Positions 1 to 6,890 of a stretch of 17,412 bases of DNA are shown here, piece by piece. Source of the stretch: Chloroflexota bacterium (lineage in GTDB: Bacteria; Chloroflexota; Anaerolineae; Aggregatilineales; Phototrophicaceae); the NCBI GenBank assembly GCA_023430545.1, contig JAEZAF010000168.1, positions 1-17,412 on the forward strand. The letters run 5' to 3'. The first letter of the stretch is position 1. Each line of letters starts with the position of its first letter. The notes beneath the pieces are model-generated. The model searched no databases. It was given only the letters and a program-made list of their open reading frames with translations, and was not told the origin of the DNA. The translations under genes and the position numbers were made by a program.

Positions 1-449
1 ATGTGAAACAGTGAGACCTCTTCTTCAGGCAGAAGCGCAGGCAGATAGATGTGGATGCGGCAGATCTGCGCCGGACGGCGATGCCGGTTCGCGGCCAGCA
101 CGTCTTCCGGCAGTTCAGCCGAGGTGATGATGCTGGCATCCGCGATCACCTCCGGACGACCTGGAAATCGCTCGTCTTTCACATCGACAAAATAGGCGAA
201 GGGGATTATCCCTGTGGTATCGACCCACAGCGGCTGGAAGAGTTCAATCGAATGTTCGACGGCTTCGCGTGCGGCCTGAAGCGCGAGTTCTGCATCCGGG
301 GTATCAGGGCGTCGGGCGTCGTGGGTACCTCCGCCTGCTTCAAACGTTTCGACAAGCAGTGGATCGTCGGCAAGGACAGCCGGGCCTGCGGATGGCGTTA
401 AAATGAGTGCTGAGAGGAGCAGCAGTAGTGACAGGGTGATTCGCAGCAT
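1..449 (-). CDS. N-terminal part of a secreted protein of unknown function (runs off the left edge)
   Basis: The frame is open from an ATG at 449 to the window edge: 149 codons without a stop, so the C-terminus is missing. The start is supported by AAGGTGG nine bases upstream. Residues 1-27 are a clear export signal: Arg at position 3, a Leu-rich core (residues 6-18), and a signal-peptidase-I type site VLA before DDP, with predicted cleavage after Ala27. The mature part is acidic and begins with a segment rich in Asp, Glu and Gly. It has a hydrophobic stretch around LWVDTTGIIPFAYFVDV and no motif I recognise. The product is probably exported to the envelope or released. An overlapping minus-strand reading frame at 340-609 has no signal or family resemblance and is a shadow. 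Existence of the gene is fairly sure; function is unknown. Confidence 0.75.
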   Translation of the reverse strand, partial: MLRITLSLLLLLSALILTPSAGPAVLADDPLLVETFEAGGGTHDARRPDTPDAELALQAAREAVEHSIELFQPLWVDTTGIIPFAYFVDVKDERFPGRPEVIADASIITSAELPEDVLAANRHRRPAQICRIHIYLPALLPEEEVSLFH

Positions 450-487
450 TATTACATTCCACCTTAAGATAGATGATAGTGGTATCA

Positions 488-516
488 AGTATAGGTGGAT
501 TGAGAAAAACGGCGAA
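488..516 (-). promoter_or_regulatory. candidate promoter of the secreted-protein gene
   Basis: Read on the minus strand, a -10 like TATACT (488-493) lies 17 bases from a weak -35 TTCGCC (511-516). It would give a leader of about 30 bases containing the AAGGTGG ribosome site. The -10 matches five of six consensus bases, the -35 only three. Confidence 0.35.
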
Positions 517-550
517 TGAGGTGCTCATGGTCCAGGGTCGGTCACAAGCA

Positions 551-655
551 CCGGACGGACAAGTCCGGCCCCTGCACGAGTTATATAGGATTGTATGGGC
601 GGGAAGCATCCCGCCGACAAATAAAAAGGACCGACACAGCGGTCGGCCCTTACAA
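551..655. repeat. cluster of three short palindromic repeats (REP-like)
   Basis: Three hairpins lie side by side between two minus-strand genes. Copy 1 has stem CCGGAC (551-556) with GTCCGG (563-568), followed by CCCCTGCAC. Copy 2 has stem GGCGGGA (598-604), loop AGCA, and TCCCGCC (609-615); it is preceded by ATTGTATGG, so it faces the other way. Copy 3 pairs 628-635 with 642-649 with one mismatch and is followed by CTTACAA. Copies 1 and 2 form a head-to-head pair like that at 8765-8830. The cluster lies just downstream of ccmE and may also help end its transcript, but there is no strong T run. Confidence 0.65.
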
Positions 656-678
656 AATACGGTATTCAGCGTGAAACG

Positions 679-1269
679 CTATGCGCTGCCACCAAGTGAC
701 TGCATCCCGGGATGATCCTGCTCGTTCATCTGCGGTGCGCCTTCTTCAAATTTGCTGGGGCACTTGAACTGCATGTTGGTCGCATAGAAAACACCGTCTT
801 CGCCCAGTTCACCGACCAGAATGGCCTGCGCTTCATGCACCAGCAGTTCGGGGCGGGGCTGGCCTTCAACATGCACCTTAAGGGTCAGCGCGTCGGGATT
901 GTTGGAAGCAAGACTCAGTTCTTCGGCGAGATTATCGGTGCGAATGGGGATGCTGGCGACCTCAAAGTCGATGATGGTTTTGCCATCGACGGTGGTTTCC
1001 TTGATGGTGCTGCCGATGACTGCACCCGTGATGCGGACCGACTCTCCAGCGTACTCGGTCTTGTTCAGCAGTTCATCGACCGAGATGTAATACTGCTGGC
1101 CGAGCGCCGTCGCGTTGGTGATCAGAATAAGGATCGCCGCAACCAGCATCGAGCTGCCGAGCAGCAGTTTCAGGCGCTGTCCGCCGCGATTCTGGAGTTT
1201 TGCCAGCCGTGCATCAGCACTCTGATCATTCTGCGGTTTTTCCCATGTGGATGGATTATTTTGACTCAC
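679..1269 (-). CDS. ccmE: cytochrome c maturation protein CcmE, Cys-type haem chaperone
   Basis: CcmE is a membrane-anchored haem chaperone on the outer face of the membrane. It takes haem from CcmC and passes it to the CcmF ligation complex for cytochrome c assembly. The 196-residue product has a charged cytoplasmic N-terminus (1-33), one membrane anchor (about 34-56), and the CcmE OB-fold with YYISVDELL, AGESVRITGAVI and ILVGEL. The usual haem-binding KHDENY segment is replaced by KCPSKF, putting Cys170 where His is expected and Phe174 where Tyr is expected. Cys-type CcmE proteins (CxxxY) are known from some bacteria and archaea; the Phe is a further change. The start is GTG at 1269, with GAGG seven bases upstream. 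No other ccm gene is in the window, so the partners must be elsewhere. Family assignment is secure. Confidence 0.9.
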   Translation of the reverse strand: MSQNNPSTWEKPQNDQSADARLAKLQNRGGQRLKLLLGSSMLVAAILILITNATALGQQYYISVDELLNKTEYAGESVRITGAVIGSTIKETTVDGKTIIDFEVASIPIRTDNLAEELSLASNNPDALTLKVHVEGQPRPELLVHEAQAILVGELGEDGVFYATNMQFKCPSKFEEGAPQMNEQDHPGMQSLGGSA

Positions 1270-1565
1270 TTGACAACCTCAAAACTGTGGACGGTTTGTG
1301 TGTCGCACTTATGGCGGCGACAGCCGTATGAAACCCGTTGATGACACATGATCCCTATACGAGATCCTTTATGATCATGGTTTCATTGTACCGAAACTTG
1401 TGCCAAACGTCACTATTGGTTCTGGGTCTCATCTACCGGTGGCATGGGCGGCCTTCCGGCAGCCGACTGGTGTAGGGTATAGGCCAAAAATCATACAGAA
1501 AAGCAGGATCAAACGGGTCTAGAATAGAGAAGCATACTCGTTCTTATATCAGAGGAGTGTTCCTC

Positions 1566-1874
1566 ATGGGATTTTTACCGCTGCTGTTCTTCGCGGCATT
1601 TGCCGCTGTACTGGTGGTCACCTATCTGGCAGTGCGCCGTCAGTGGGGTGATTTAAGGGTGATCGCCGCGCTTGGGATGTTCGGAAGCGTGGTGACAATG
1701 ACGCTGGCGCTGGTCACACGGGCCGCCGAAGCCGGTGAGGGTGCGAGCGAGGTGATTGGTCAGATGCTGCTGTACGGCATTGTGCTGGGGATCATCGGTG
1801 GCGCGGGTGCGCTGGCGATGGCATGGTACTTCCAGACCAACGAGATGAAGGGCCGCCCCAACGGTCAGGAATAA
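1566..1874 (+). CDS. small three-helix membrane protein, unknown function
   Basis: The 102-residue product is mostly hydrophobic, with three likely membrane helices at about residues 3-23, 31-51 and 65-88. A short basic loop (RRQWGDLR) follows the first helix, a small acidic loop (EAGEGASE) precedes the third, and the tail is polar. I chose the ATG at 1566 because AGAGGAG (1551-1557) lies eight bases upstream; an in-frame GTG at 1557 overlaps that site and is unlikely to be the start. I do not recognise a family. The 296-base gap to divergent ccmE (1270-1565) has no gene and no convincing promoter that I can see. The downstream iron-sulfur gene is 107 bases away in the same direction, separated by a strong inverted repeat. 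Confidence 0.75.
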   Translation: MGFLPLLFFAAFAAVLVVTYLAVRRQWGDLRVIAALGMFGSVVTMTLALVTRAAEAGEGASEVIGQMLLYGIVLGIIGGAGALAMAWYFQTNEMKGRPNGQE

Positions 1875-1920
1875 ACGGCAGACTGGCAAAACCACCTCGG
1901 CCTGATGGGTATCAATCGCA

Positions 1921-1963
1921 ACCTTCACTGAACGCGCTATACTACGGGGCGTTCAGTGAAGGT
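1921..1963 (+). promoter_or_regulatory. perfect 15-bp inverted repeat with a promoter-like loop, upstream of the CDGSH gene
   Basis: The arms ACCTTCACTGAACGC (1921-1935) and GCGTTCAGTGAAGGT (1949-1963) are perfectly complementary and flank a 13-base spacer holding TATACT (1938-1943), a good -10 hexamer. The repeat ends 18 bases before the ATG at 1982. It may be an operator over a promoter, a hairpin in an mRNA leader, or a terminator for the preceding gene; the lack of a following T run argues against the last. A -35 at 1915-1920 is poor (three of six). Confidence 0.7.
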
Positions 1964-1981
1964 GACTGCGAGAAGCACACG

Positions 1982-2668
1982 ATGCCACGAAAAATCCGCC
2001 GTTATGAAAGTGCCGAGATCGAAATCCAGTATGATGTCATCCGATGCATTCATGCCGAAGAATGCATCCACCGCCTGCGGGCGGTCTTTGACGCGCAGAA
2101 GCGCCCGTGGATTCAGCCGGAAAATGCCCCGGCAGACGCCATCGCCGAGATGATCCCGCACTGCCCGACCGGGGCACTGCATTACACCCGCAAGGACGGC
2201 GGCGCACCAGAAGCCATCCCGCTGCGAAACCGGATGCGTATTGTGCCGGACGGCCCGCTGTACCTGCATGGCGATTTCACGCTAAGCTATACGGAGAACG
2301 GCGTCCCGGAAACGCTGAACGATACCCGCATCGCACTGTGCCGCTGCGGAGCCTCTCAACACAAACCCTTCTGCGATAACAGCCACCGCCAGATCCATTT
2401 TCAGGCAGATGGCATCGTCTCTGAAGAGGCTTATCACATCCAGCCGCTGACCGATGGAAGCGGCCAACCGGATGAAACAGACACCCATCTGACCATCACC
2501 GCCACAGCAAACGGTCCCCTTCAGATTGAGGGCATGATCGAAATCGTGGATGCAACGAGTCACACCGTCTACCGGGGTAATCAGGTGGCGCTGTGCCGCT
2601 GCGGGGCCTCACGTAACAGGCCGTTCTGCGATGGCACACATAACGAAATCGACTTTACGGCGGAATGA
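1982..2668 (+). CDS. iron-sulfur protein: Fer4_19-like domain plus two CDGSH domains
   Basis: The 228-residue soluble protein has three cluster-binding regions. Residues 18-68 resemble the divergent single-cluster Fer4_19 domain, with Cys22, Cys28 and Cys61 in RCIHAEEC and HCPTGAL. Residues 117-138 are a CDGSH domain with ligands Cys120, Cys122, Cys131 and His135, in which the signature reads CDNSH. Residues 202-223 are a second CDGSH domain with Cys205, Cys207, Cys216 and His220 (CDGTH). CDGSH domains bind a 2Fe-2S cluster through three Cys and one His and are linked to electron transfer and redox sensing. The exact reaction is unknown. Start: ATG at 1982 with a weak GAGAAG site; extending the frame upstream to 1823 would run into the preceding gene and the inverted repeat. 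Family assignment is secure. Confidence 0.88.
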   Translation: MPRKIRRYESAEIEIQYDVIRCIHAEECIHRLRAVFDAQKRPWIQPENAPADAIAEMIPHCPTGALHYTRKDGGAPEAIPLRNRMRIVPDGPLYLHGDFTLSYTENGVPETLNDTRIALCRCGASQHKPFCDNSHRQIHFQADGIVSEEAYHIQPLTDGSGQPDETDTHLTITATANGPLQIEGMIEIVDATSHTVYRGNQVALCRCGASRNRPFCDGTHNEIDFTAE

Positions 2669-2672
2669 CACC

Positions 2673-2714
2673 GCGAGTCAGTGGATACGTAAATAATATG
2701 TATAGGTGACTCGC
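2673..2714 (+). repeat. 8-bp inverted repeat after the CDGSH gene
   Basis: GCGAGTCA (2673-2680) and TGACTCGC (2707-2714) are perfectly complementary across a 26-base AT-rich spacer. The repeat starts five bases after the stop codon and ends 20 bases before a -10-like hexamer. It could be a weak terminator or a protein-binding site. Confidence 0.4.
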
Positions 2715-2734
2715 AGAATGAGAGGCAGATTAGT

Positions 2735-2740
2735 TATAAT
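2735..2740 (+). promoter_or_regulatory. candidate -10 of the LPATG surface-protein gene
   Basis: A perfect TATAAT lies about 45 bases before the ATG at 2785. No acceptable -35 hexamer is found 16-18 bases upstream (CGCAGA or neighbours), so the promoter may depend on an activator or be spurious. Confidence 0.3.
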
Positions 2741-2784
2741 CCTTGAATCGTTCGTAACATAACGTCCGTGATTAAGAGCTGCCC

Positions 2785-5559
2785 ATGAATATTCGCCGTT
2801 TCATCGCACCGCATGCAACCCACGTCCGATTATTTTTTCTCGCTATTACCGCCCTGCTATTCATTCATATCCTGTTTATCTCTCCACAGGCGGCCCTTGC
2901 TGAAGGCAGCAAGGATCTCACCGACAGCGGCGGCTATCGTCCGTTTCTGCTGTGGCAGCCGGGGGCATTCACCGGGGGTGTGACCAACAGCAATACGTTC
3001 AAGGTTTATGCAACCGCCGGTGAAGTGATTAACCTCGGCTCCAGTGCCAATGGCATCGGTGCGGGGCAGATCCTTTATCGTCCACCCACCGGCGGTGCGT
3101 TTATCGCCTGTGCGGTTAACGTCGGTGTCATTCAGAACCGTGCTCAGGAAATCGCTGGACCGCTGCCTGCTCCGGGCGGATACACGCCCTGCGCGGTGAC
3201 AGTGGGCGCAGGGCAGGACGGCGTGTGGGAAGTCCAGTTCGTCAGCCCGGCACCGGGGGACGCCACCAACCCGCCGATGAGCCTGCTCGCCGGTGATAAC
3301 TGGGCGCTTCCGGGAAGTCAGCCTGCAAACGTCCGCTGGATACGCGCCTTTGACATGACCGTCACTGCCGGGAACGTCCCGCAATTAGGGCGCGTCTATG
3401 CCGACTATCTGCCGCTGAACATGGGCAATAACGCACCGGGGCAGGAAGTCTTCAGTTCTGAAGTCTACATCTTTACCGAGGACGGCTACGGCTATCAGGT
3501 CGATATGAATGGTATTGACCCGTTTGGCTTTACCTTCCTGTCGAATAACAAGGGCTTCACACAGGGCAACATACCGATCTATCGGTCGCTGATGTTCACC
3601 GGCGGCAATCCGGGAGCGTTCCCACCCGGATATGCGCTGCACAATCCCGGCGCACCAGATGACACCGCCAGCAATAACTTCACGCACAAGGTGTTCTTCA
3701 ATACGCCAGACTTTGCAGAATTTGAACTGCTGCCGGGGACAGGTTCGGACAACATCGCGCCATCGGCGAGTGGGACGATCAACTTTGTCTCTCCGCCTCT
3801 GGAACCGCCAGTGCCGACTCTGTTCGCCTTTACCGGCATCGAGGGAACGCCGGGTTCTGCCGGGACCTCACCGCTGGGCGGCACCTTCAGCTTTACTTCT
3901 CCGGCGGAAGTCCCTTACACTATCGCGCTCGATGTCAATGAAAACGCCGTTTATGGTGATGCTAATGACCGCGTGTTCATCGGGACAGCGGTGGTCGGAC
4001 ACAATGACGTCTTCTGGGACGGGCTGGACGGTGCTGGTGCCGTCGTCCCGGCGAGTATCGTCGGCTATAACGCCATCATCCAGCTTTATGCGGGTGAAGT
4101 GCATTTCCCGTTCCTTGACGCGGAAAATAACCCGACGGGTATCCAGATTGAACGGGTGCGCGATCCCGGCACGACGACCAGTCCGCCGAATCCGTTTACT
4201 GTCTACTATGATGACCGTTATAACTACACCGGCACAAATACCTACGATTACAGCCTGTGTGCCGCTGCGGACGCACCGCCTCCGCCCGGAGGCATTGGCG
4301 CGCCAGCATGTAAAGGCGTCCCGTCCACACCGCGTGTCGCACTGCTGGGGACCTTAAGCAACGGCGGCGCACACGGATGGACCACCGACTTCGGCGACCG
4401 CGCCGGGGTAGATACATGGTCGTTCTATCCGTCGGAAGCGTACAATCTGCCGGGTGGTGTGCCGCTGCTGGAAGCAGACCTCGCGATAACGAAATCCCAT
4501 ACACCGGAGCCGGTCGCCGCGGGAGGACCGATCACGTTTACGCTGGTGGTCAGCAATAACGGACCTAGCAATGCACCGGGGGCGCGGGTGGTCGATGCCT
4601 TCCCGCCGGAGATGATCAACGCAAGCTGGACCTGCGCGATCACGGCAGGTGTGGGCGCGTGTTCTCAGCCGGGCCCGGTCAGCGGGAATATCGACACGCT
4701 GATTGATCTCAACAACGGCGCACAGGCGACGTTCACTATCAGCGCGACGGTCGCACCGGGCACAGTCGCACCGTTCATCAACACCGCTTACGTCTACCGC
4801 CCGAATGACATCACCGACCCGAATGACCCGAATCGTCAGGGCGCGGGGAATAACTCGGCGCAGGATACGGTCACACTTGGCGTCCCGACCGCAACACCGA
4901 CGGACACACCCACCGAAACGCCGACGGAGACTCCCACTGAAACCCCAGTGGTGAATACCGCGACTCCGACTTCAACCTCAGACGGCACACCCACACCAAC
5001 CATCACACCGGGTGGACCGACGCTGACACCAACGCCGATCCTGCCGCCGGATGAACCCAACAGCACACCCGGAGGCACACCGTCGGATGGGAAGGCTTAC
5101 ATCGAGAAGCGCGTCAGCCCGCCGTTCGCGCTGCCGGGTGACACGGTGACGTGGACGATCGTCATTACCAACCCGGCCACTACACCGGTCACAGGCGTCA
5201 CGGTGACAGACAACGTCCCGGCGCAGTTGGAGATCCTCTCGGCAACGGCTTCCAGCGGGACGGTCAGCTACTTCGGGCAGACAGTGAACTTCGCGCAGCC
5301 CTCACTGGCCGCTGGTGGTGTGATCACGATCACGGTGCAGACACGGGTGCGGGCGAATGCTGCCGTGCCCTTCAGCATCAGCAACCTGGCATCGCTGCGG
5401 ACGAACGAGAATCCCGATCCACGCACGGCAAAGGCCACACTGACCAGCGTCGGCAGCTTACCGGCTACCGGTGAAACGCAGTGGCTGACTTATCTGCTGT
5501 GGGGCGCGGGTGGAGTGTCACTGGCGGGGCTGGCGGCCTGGCTGATGAAGCGGGGCTAA
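2785..5559 (+). CDS. large DUF11-domain surface protein with a C-terminal LPATG sorting signal
   Basis: The 924-residue product has a long signal peptide (Arg4-Arg5, hydrophobic core about 15-33, ALA cleavage site at 37-39). Residues 40-560 form a large extracellular region rich in Gly, Pro and Asn that I cannot assign. A DUF11 domain follows at about 562-700 (LAITKSHTPEPVAAGGPITF), then a Thr-Pro linker (about 700-765), a second DUF11 domain (about 770-888), and the C-terminal tripartite signal: LPATG at 892-896, a hydrophobic helix and a final KRG tail. DUF11 folds are immunoglobulin-like and often sit in adhesive or structural surface proteins. LPxTG means likely covalent attachment by a sortase; none is encoded here. 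A clear ribosome site is lacking, with only AAGAG upstream. The gene is closed by the terminator at 5624-5670. Adhesion or surface-layer function is inferred. Confidence 0.88.
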   Translation: MNIRRFIAPHATHVRLFFLAITALLFIHILFISPQAALAEGSKDLTDSGGYRPFLLWQPGAFTGGVTNSNTFKVYATAGEVINLGSSANGIGAGQILYRPPTGGAFIACAVNVGVIQNRAQEIAGPLPAPGGYTPCAVTVGAGQDGVWEVQFVSPAPGDATNPPMSLLAGDNWALPGSQPANVRWIRAFDMTVTAGNVPQLGRVYADYLPLNMGNNAPGQEVFSSEVYIFTEDGYGYQVDMNGIDPFGFTFLSNNKGFTQGNIPIYRSLMFTGGNPGAFPPGYALHNPGAPDDTASNNFTHKVFFNTPDFAEFELLPGTGSDNIAPSASGTINFVSPPLEPPVPTLFAFTGIEGTPGSAGTSPLGGTFSFTSPAEVPYTIALDVNENAVYGDANDRVFIGTAVVGHNDVFWDGLDGAGAVVPASIVGYNAIIQLYAGEVHFPFLDAENNPTGIQIERVRDPGTTTSPPNPFTVYYDDRYNYTGTNTYDYSLCAAADAPPPPGGIGAPACKGVPSTPRVALLGTLSNGGAHGWTTDFGDRAGVDTWSFYPSEAYNLPGGVPLLEADLAITKSHTPEPVAAGGPITFTLVVSNNGPSNAPGARVVDAFPPEMINASWTCAITAGVGACSQPGPVSGNIDTLIDLNNGAQATFTISATVAPGTVAPFINTAYVYRPNDITDPNDPNRQGAGNNSAQDTVTLGVPTATPTDTPTETPTETPTETPVVNTATPTSTSDGTPTPTITPGGPTLTPTPILPPDEPNSTPGGTPSDGKAYIEKRVSPPFALPGDTVTWTIVITNPATTPVTGVTVTDNVPAQLEILSATASSGTVSYFGQTVNFAQPSLAAGGVITITVQTRVRANAAVPFSISNLASLRTNENPDPRTAKATLTSVGSLPATGETQWLTYLLWGAGGVSLAGLAAWLMKRG

Positions 5560-5580
5560 AAGCCATCTGAAAAGTTATCA

Positions 5581-5610
5581 GTGTGGGGTCGGAAGCATCC
5601 GGCCCTGCAC
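5581..5610 (+). repeat. single REP-like palindrome
   Basis: GGGTCGGA (5586-5593), loop AGCA, TCCGGCCC (5598-5605) forms an 8-bp stem with one G-T pair. The flanks GTGTG and TGCAC extend it to 13 pairs, two of them wobble. The loop AGCA and the CCCTGCAC tail match copies in the 551-655 cluster. It lies 21 bases after the surface-protein stop codon and before the main terminator. Confidence 0.6.
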
Positions 5611-5623
5611 TCAACGTCATATC

Positions 5624-5670
5624 AAAAAAGAGCGGGGCTGTTGAGAATTCCTCAATCACCCCGCTCTTTT
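5624..5670. terminator. bidirectional rho-independent terminator
   Basis: An A6 run, GAGCGGGG (5630-5637) and CCCCGCTC (5659-5666), then T4 form a long stem. An inner TTGAG/CTCAA stem fills the loop. The A and T tracts at both ends let it stop the plus-strand surface-protein gene and the convergent minus-strand gene at 5713-5898. Confidence 0.9.
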
Positions 5671-5712
5671 AGGTTGTACCGAGATCGGATGTCACGCACA
5701 CGTGGCATGGAC

Positions 5713-5898
5713 TTAGCGGCGGCGAAACGCTACCGTGTGCCAGCCGTAAGGGGCGGCATCTTCCGAGCGGGTTCCTTTGGGTGCAGACTTCGCACGAGGC
5801 TCGGACTCGACTTCTGCCAGCAGGTTGGAGAGATAGTCGGCGATGCGGGTATAAAATGAGCGATCAATAACAGGTTCGGTGTCAAAGGTGTTATGCAT
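5713..5898 (-). CDS. small hypothetical protein, 61 residues
   Basis: The start is ATG at 5898, supported by AGGGGAA four bases upstream. The product is acidic in its first two thirds, with a probable helix (TRIADYLSNLLAEVESE), and ends in a basic tail, VAFRRR. There is no signal peptide, membrane helix or recognised motif. The frame stays open up to a GTG at 6108, but the added 70 residues (many Ser, Thr, Cys, Pro) do not look like a folded protein and no ribosome site precedes that GTG. The gene is followed by the strong terminator at 5624-5670, which supports it being transcribed. Upstream lies a long gap with a possible promoter and three direct repeats. Function unknown. Confidence 0.55.
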   Translation of the reverse strand: MHNTFDTEPVIDRSFYTRIADYLSNLLAEVESEPRAKSAPKGTRSEDAAPYGWHTVAFRRR

Positions 5899-6036
5899 GA
5901 GATTCCCCTGTGATAGACAGTTAACGACAGGTTCTGGATCAGCATCCGCTGTGGGCGGAAGGACAGACAAACAGATAGATCGGGAAACGGTGATGCGGGT
6001 GGAACTACAAGCGGATGTCAGTGTCCGGATTGTGCG

Positions 6037-6081
6037 ATGCAGGTTGTCATATCTTGCAGGCTGCGATAGGGTTGCAGGTTG
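6037..6081 (-). repeat. three 10-bp direct repeats upstream of the 61-residue gene
   Basis: On the plus strand ATGCAGGTTG (6037-6046), TTGCAGGCTG (6054-6063) and TTGCAGGTTG (6072-6081) start 17 and 18 bases apart. They differ at two positions only. They lie between a promoter-like sequence at 6121-6149 and the likely start at 5898, so they could be regulator sites or RNA elements in a leader of about 215 bases. Confidence 0.5.
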
Positions 6082-6120
6082 ATGCCAGTAAGACTGCCCG
6101 CAGCTCACCGTATGCTCATT

Positions 6121-6149
6121 ATTAAATAATTTTACTGCTGCCTGAGCAA
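6121..6149 (-). promoter_or_regulatory. candidate promoter for the 61-residue gene
   Basis: On the minus strand TTGCTC (6144-6149) and TTTAAT (6121-6126) are 17 bases apart and match the consensus at four and five of six positions. A transcript from about 6114 would start just before a GTG at 6108 (longer, less likely protein) and about 215 bases before the preferred ATG at 5898. Confidence 0.4.
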
Positions 6150-6423
6150 GCTTAATTTACGAATAAAACCTATTTTTTACTAAGTATTACCGCACATTAC
6201 AGCAGTGATAGAAATGTCCGACGGTACTGCCCATACGATTAGGGAGAAAGTGCGTTACACGGCGGGATAATGTGCACGACAGGGGACATCAGGGAAATTT
6301 ACGCATACCGGTGAAATCATCCGATTTCTTTACGCACAGAGGCGAATTCAAACCGGTTTTCGTGAATCAAAAACACGCAGGGGCTGTCTGCGCGTTCTGG
6401 AGTGAAGATGCACGTGTTGGATT
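6150..6423. other. intergenic stretch without a supported gene
   Basis: Together with 5899-6149 this makes a gap of 525 bases. I see no credible coding frame. It holds an AT-rich tract (6150-6190), two copies of TTTACGCA (6298-6305 and 6329-6336) whose starts are 31 bases apart, and a small hairpin GAAATC/GATTTC between them. A 38-codon GTG-started frame at 6311-6427 has no ribosome site. Confidence 0.5.
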
Positions 6424-6786
6424 CTAGTCGCGTTTGAGGAAGGATGGCAGCCAGCCGCGTGATTTCGCTGGCGGCGTCGGTTTCTTTGCAGCGTGCTGCG
6501 CCTGAAGCATCGTCAGCATCTCTCCGAAATGGTGGATCAGTGCGCCGCGTTCGCCGTCGTGGTCGTCACGGCGCTCGGCCTGTAACCGGAGTGTTTTCAG
6601 AATATAGCGCAGCGCCATCAGCGTGGCTTCCGGTAGATCCCCCTGGGTGACGCGCAGCATGGTCAGCAGGCGGTCATCACTGATGAGGCTCTCGGAGTGT
6701 GTGCCAAGCCGTTCCCGCAGGACGGGCAGTTTGTGCGTCAGGTTGTGAGATGCGTCAGCGGCGGGGATGGCGGAAACAGCAACCAT
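6424..6786 (-). CDS. hypothetical protein, 120 residues, helical
   Basis: The start is ATG at 6786, with AAAAAGGA upstream at slightly long spacing (11 bases). A TTG three codons earlier is too close to that site. The protein is predicted mostly helical: ISDDRLLTMLRVTQGDLPEA, then ALRYILKTLRLQAERRDD, then GALIHHFGEMLTMLQAQHAA. It ends in a basic, Pro-rich tail (KKPTPPAKSRGWLPSFLKRD). No membrane helix, signal peptide or known motif is seen. A -10-like TATAAA lies at 6824-6829 on the minus strand. The amphipathic helices and basic end could suit protein or nucleic-acid binding, but that is a guess. It lies downstream of the DUF488 gene (104-base gap) and may share its transcript. Confidence 0.65.
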   Translation of the reverse strand: MVAVSAIPAADASHNLTHKLPVLRERLGTHSESLISDDRLLTMLRVTQGDLPEATLMALRYILKTLRLQAERRDDHDGERGALIHHFGEMLTMLQAQHAAKKPTPPAKSRGWLPSFLKRD

Positions 6787-6890
6787 GAAGATCAAAATCC
6801 TTTTTAAGCGTCATAAGGTTTATTTTATAGGTAACTCTGTGCTGGAAAGCATAAAGGGTTGACCATGACCACAGATCATGCCTTAAGCGC

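Noticed and set aside
340..609. Minus-strand frame of 89 codons
   Set aside because: It overlaps the signal-peptide-bearing frame that starts at 449 and covers the palindrome cluster; no ribosome site or motif.
712..1341. A 209-codon plus-strand frame opposite ccmE
   Set aside because: It mirrors the ccmE coding frame and has no recognisable domain; ccmE is certain on the other strand.
1823..1981. N-terminal extension of the CDGSH gene
   Set aside because: It overlaps the membrane-protein gene and the 15-bp inverted repeat, and the added residues resemble no part of the family.
5899..6108. N-terminal extension of the 61-residue gene to GTG 6108
   Set aside because: No ribosome site at the GTG and low-complexity composition; kept only as an alternative because a promoter-like site lies just upstream.
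6311..6427. A 38-codon GTG-started frame on the plus strand
   Set aside because: No ribosome site, no terminator of its own, and it overlaps the end of the convergent gene at 6424.
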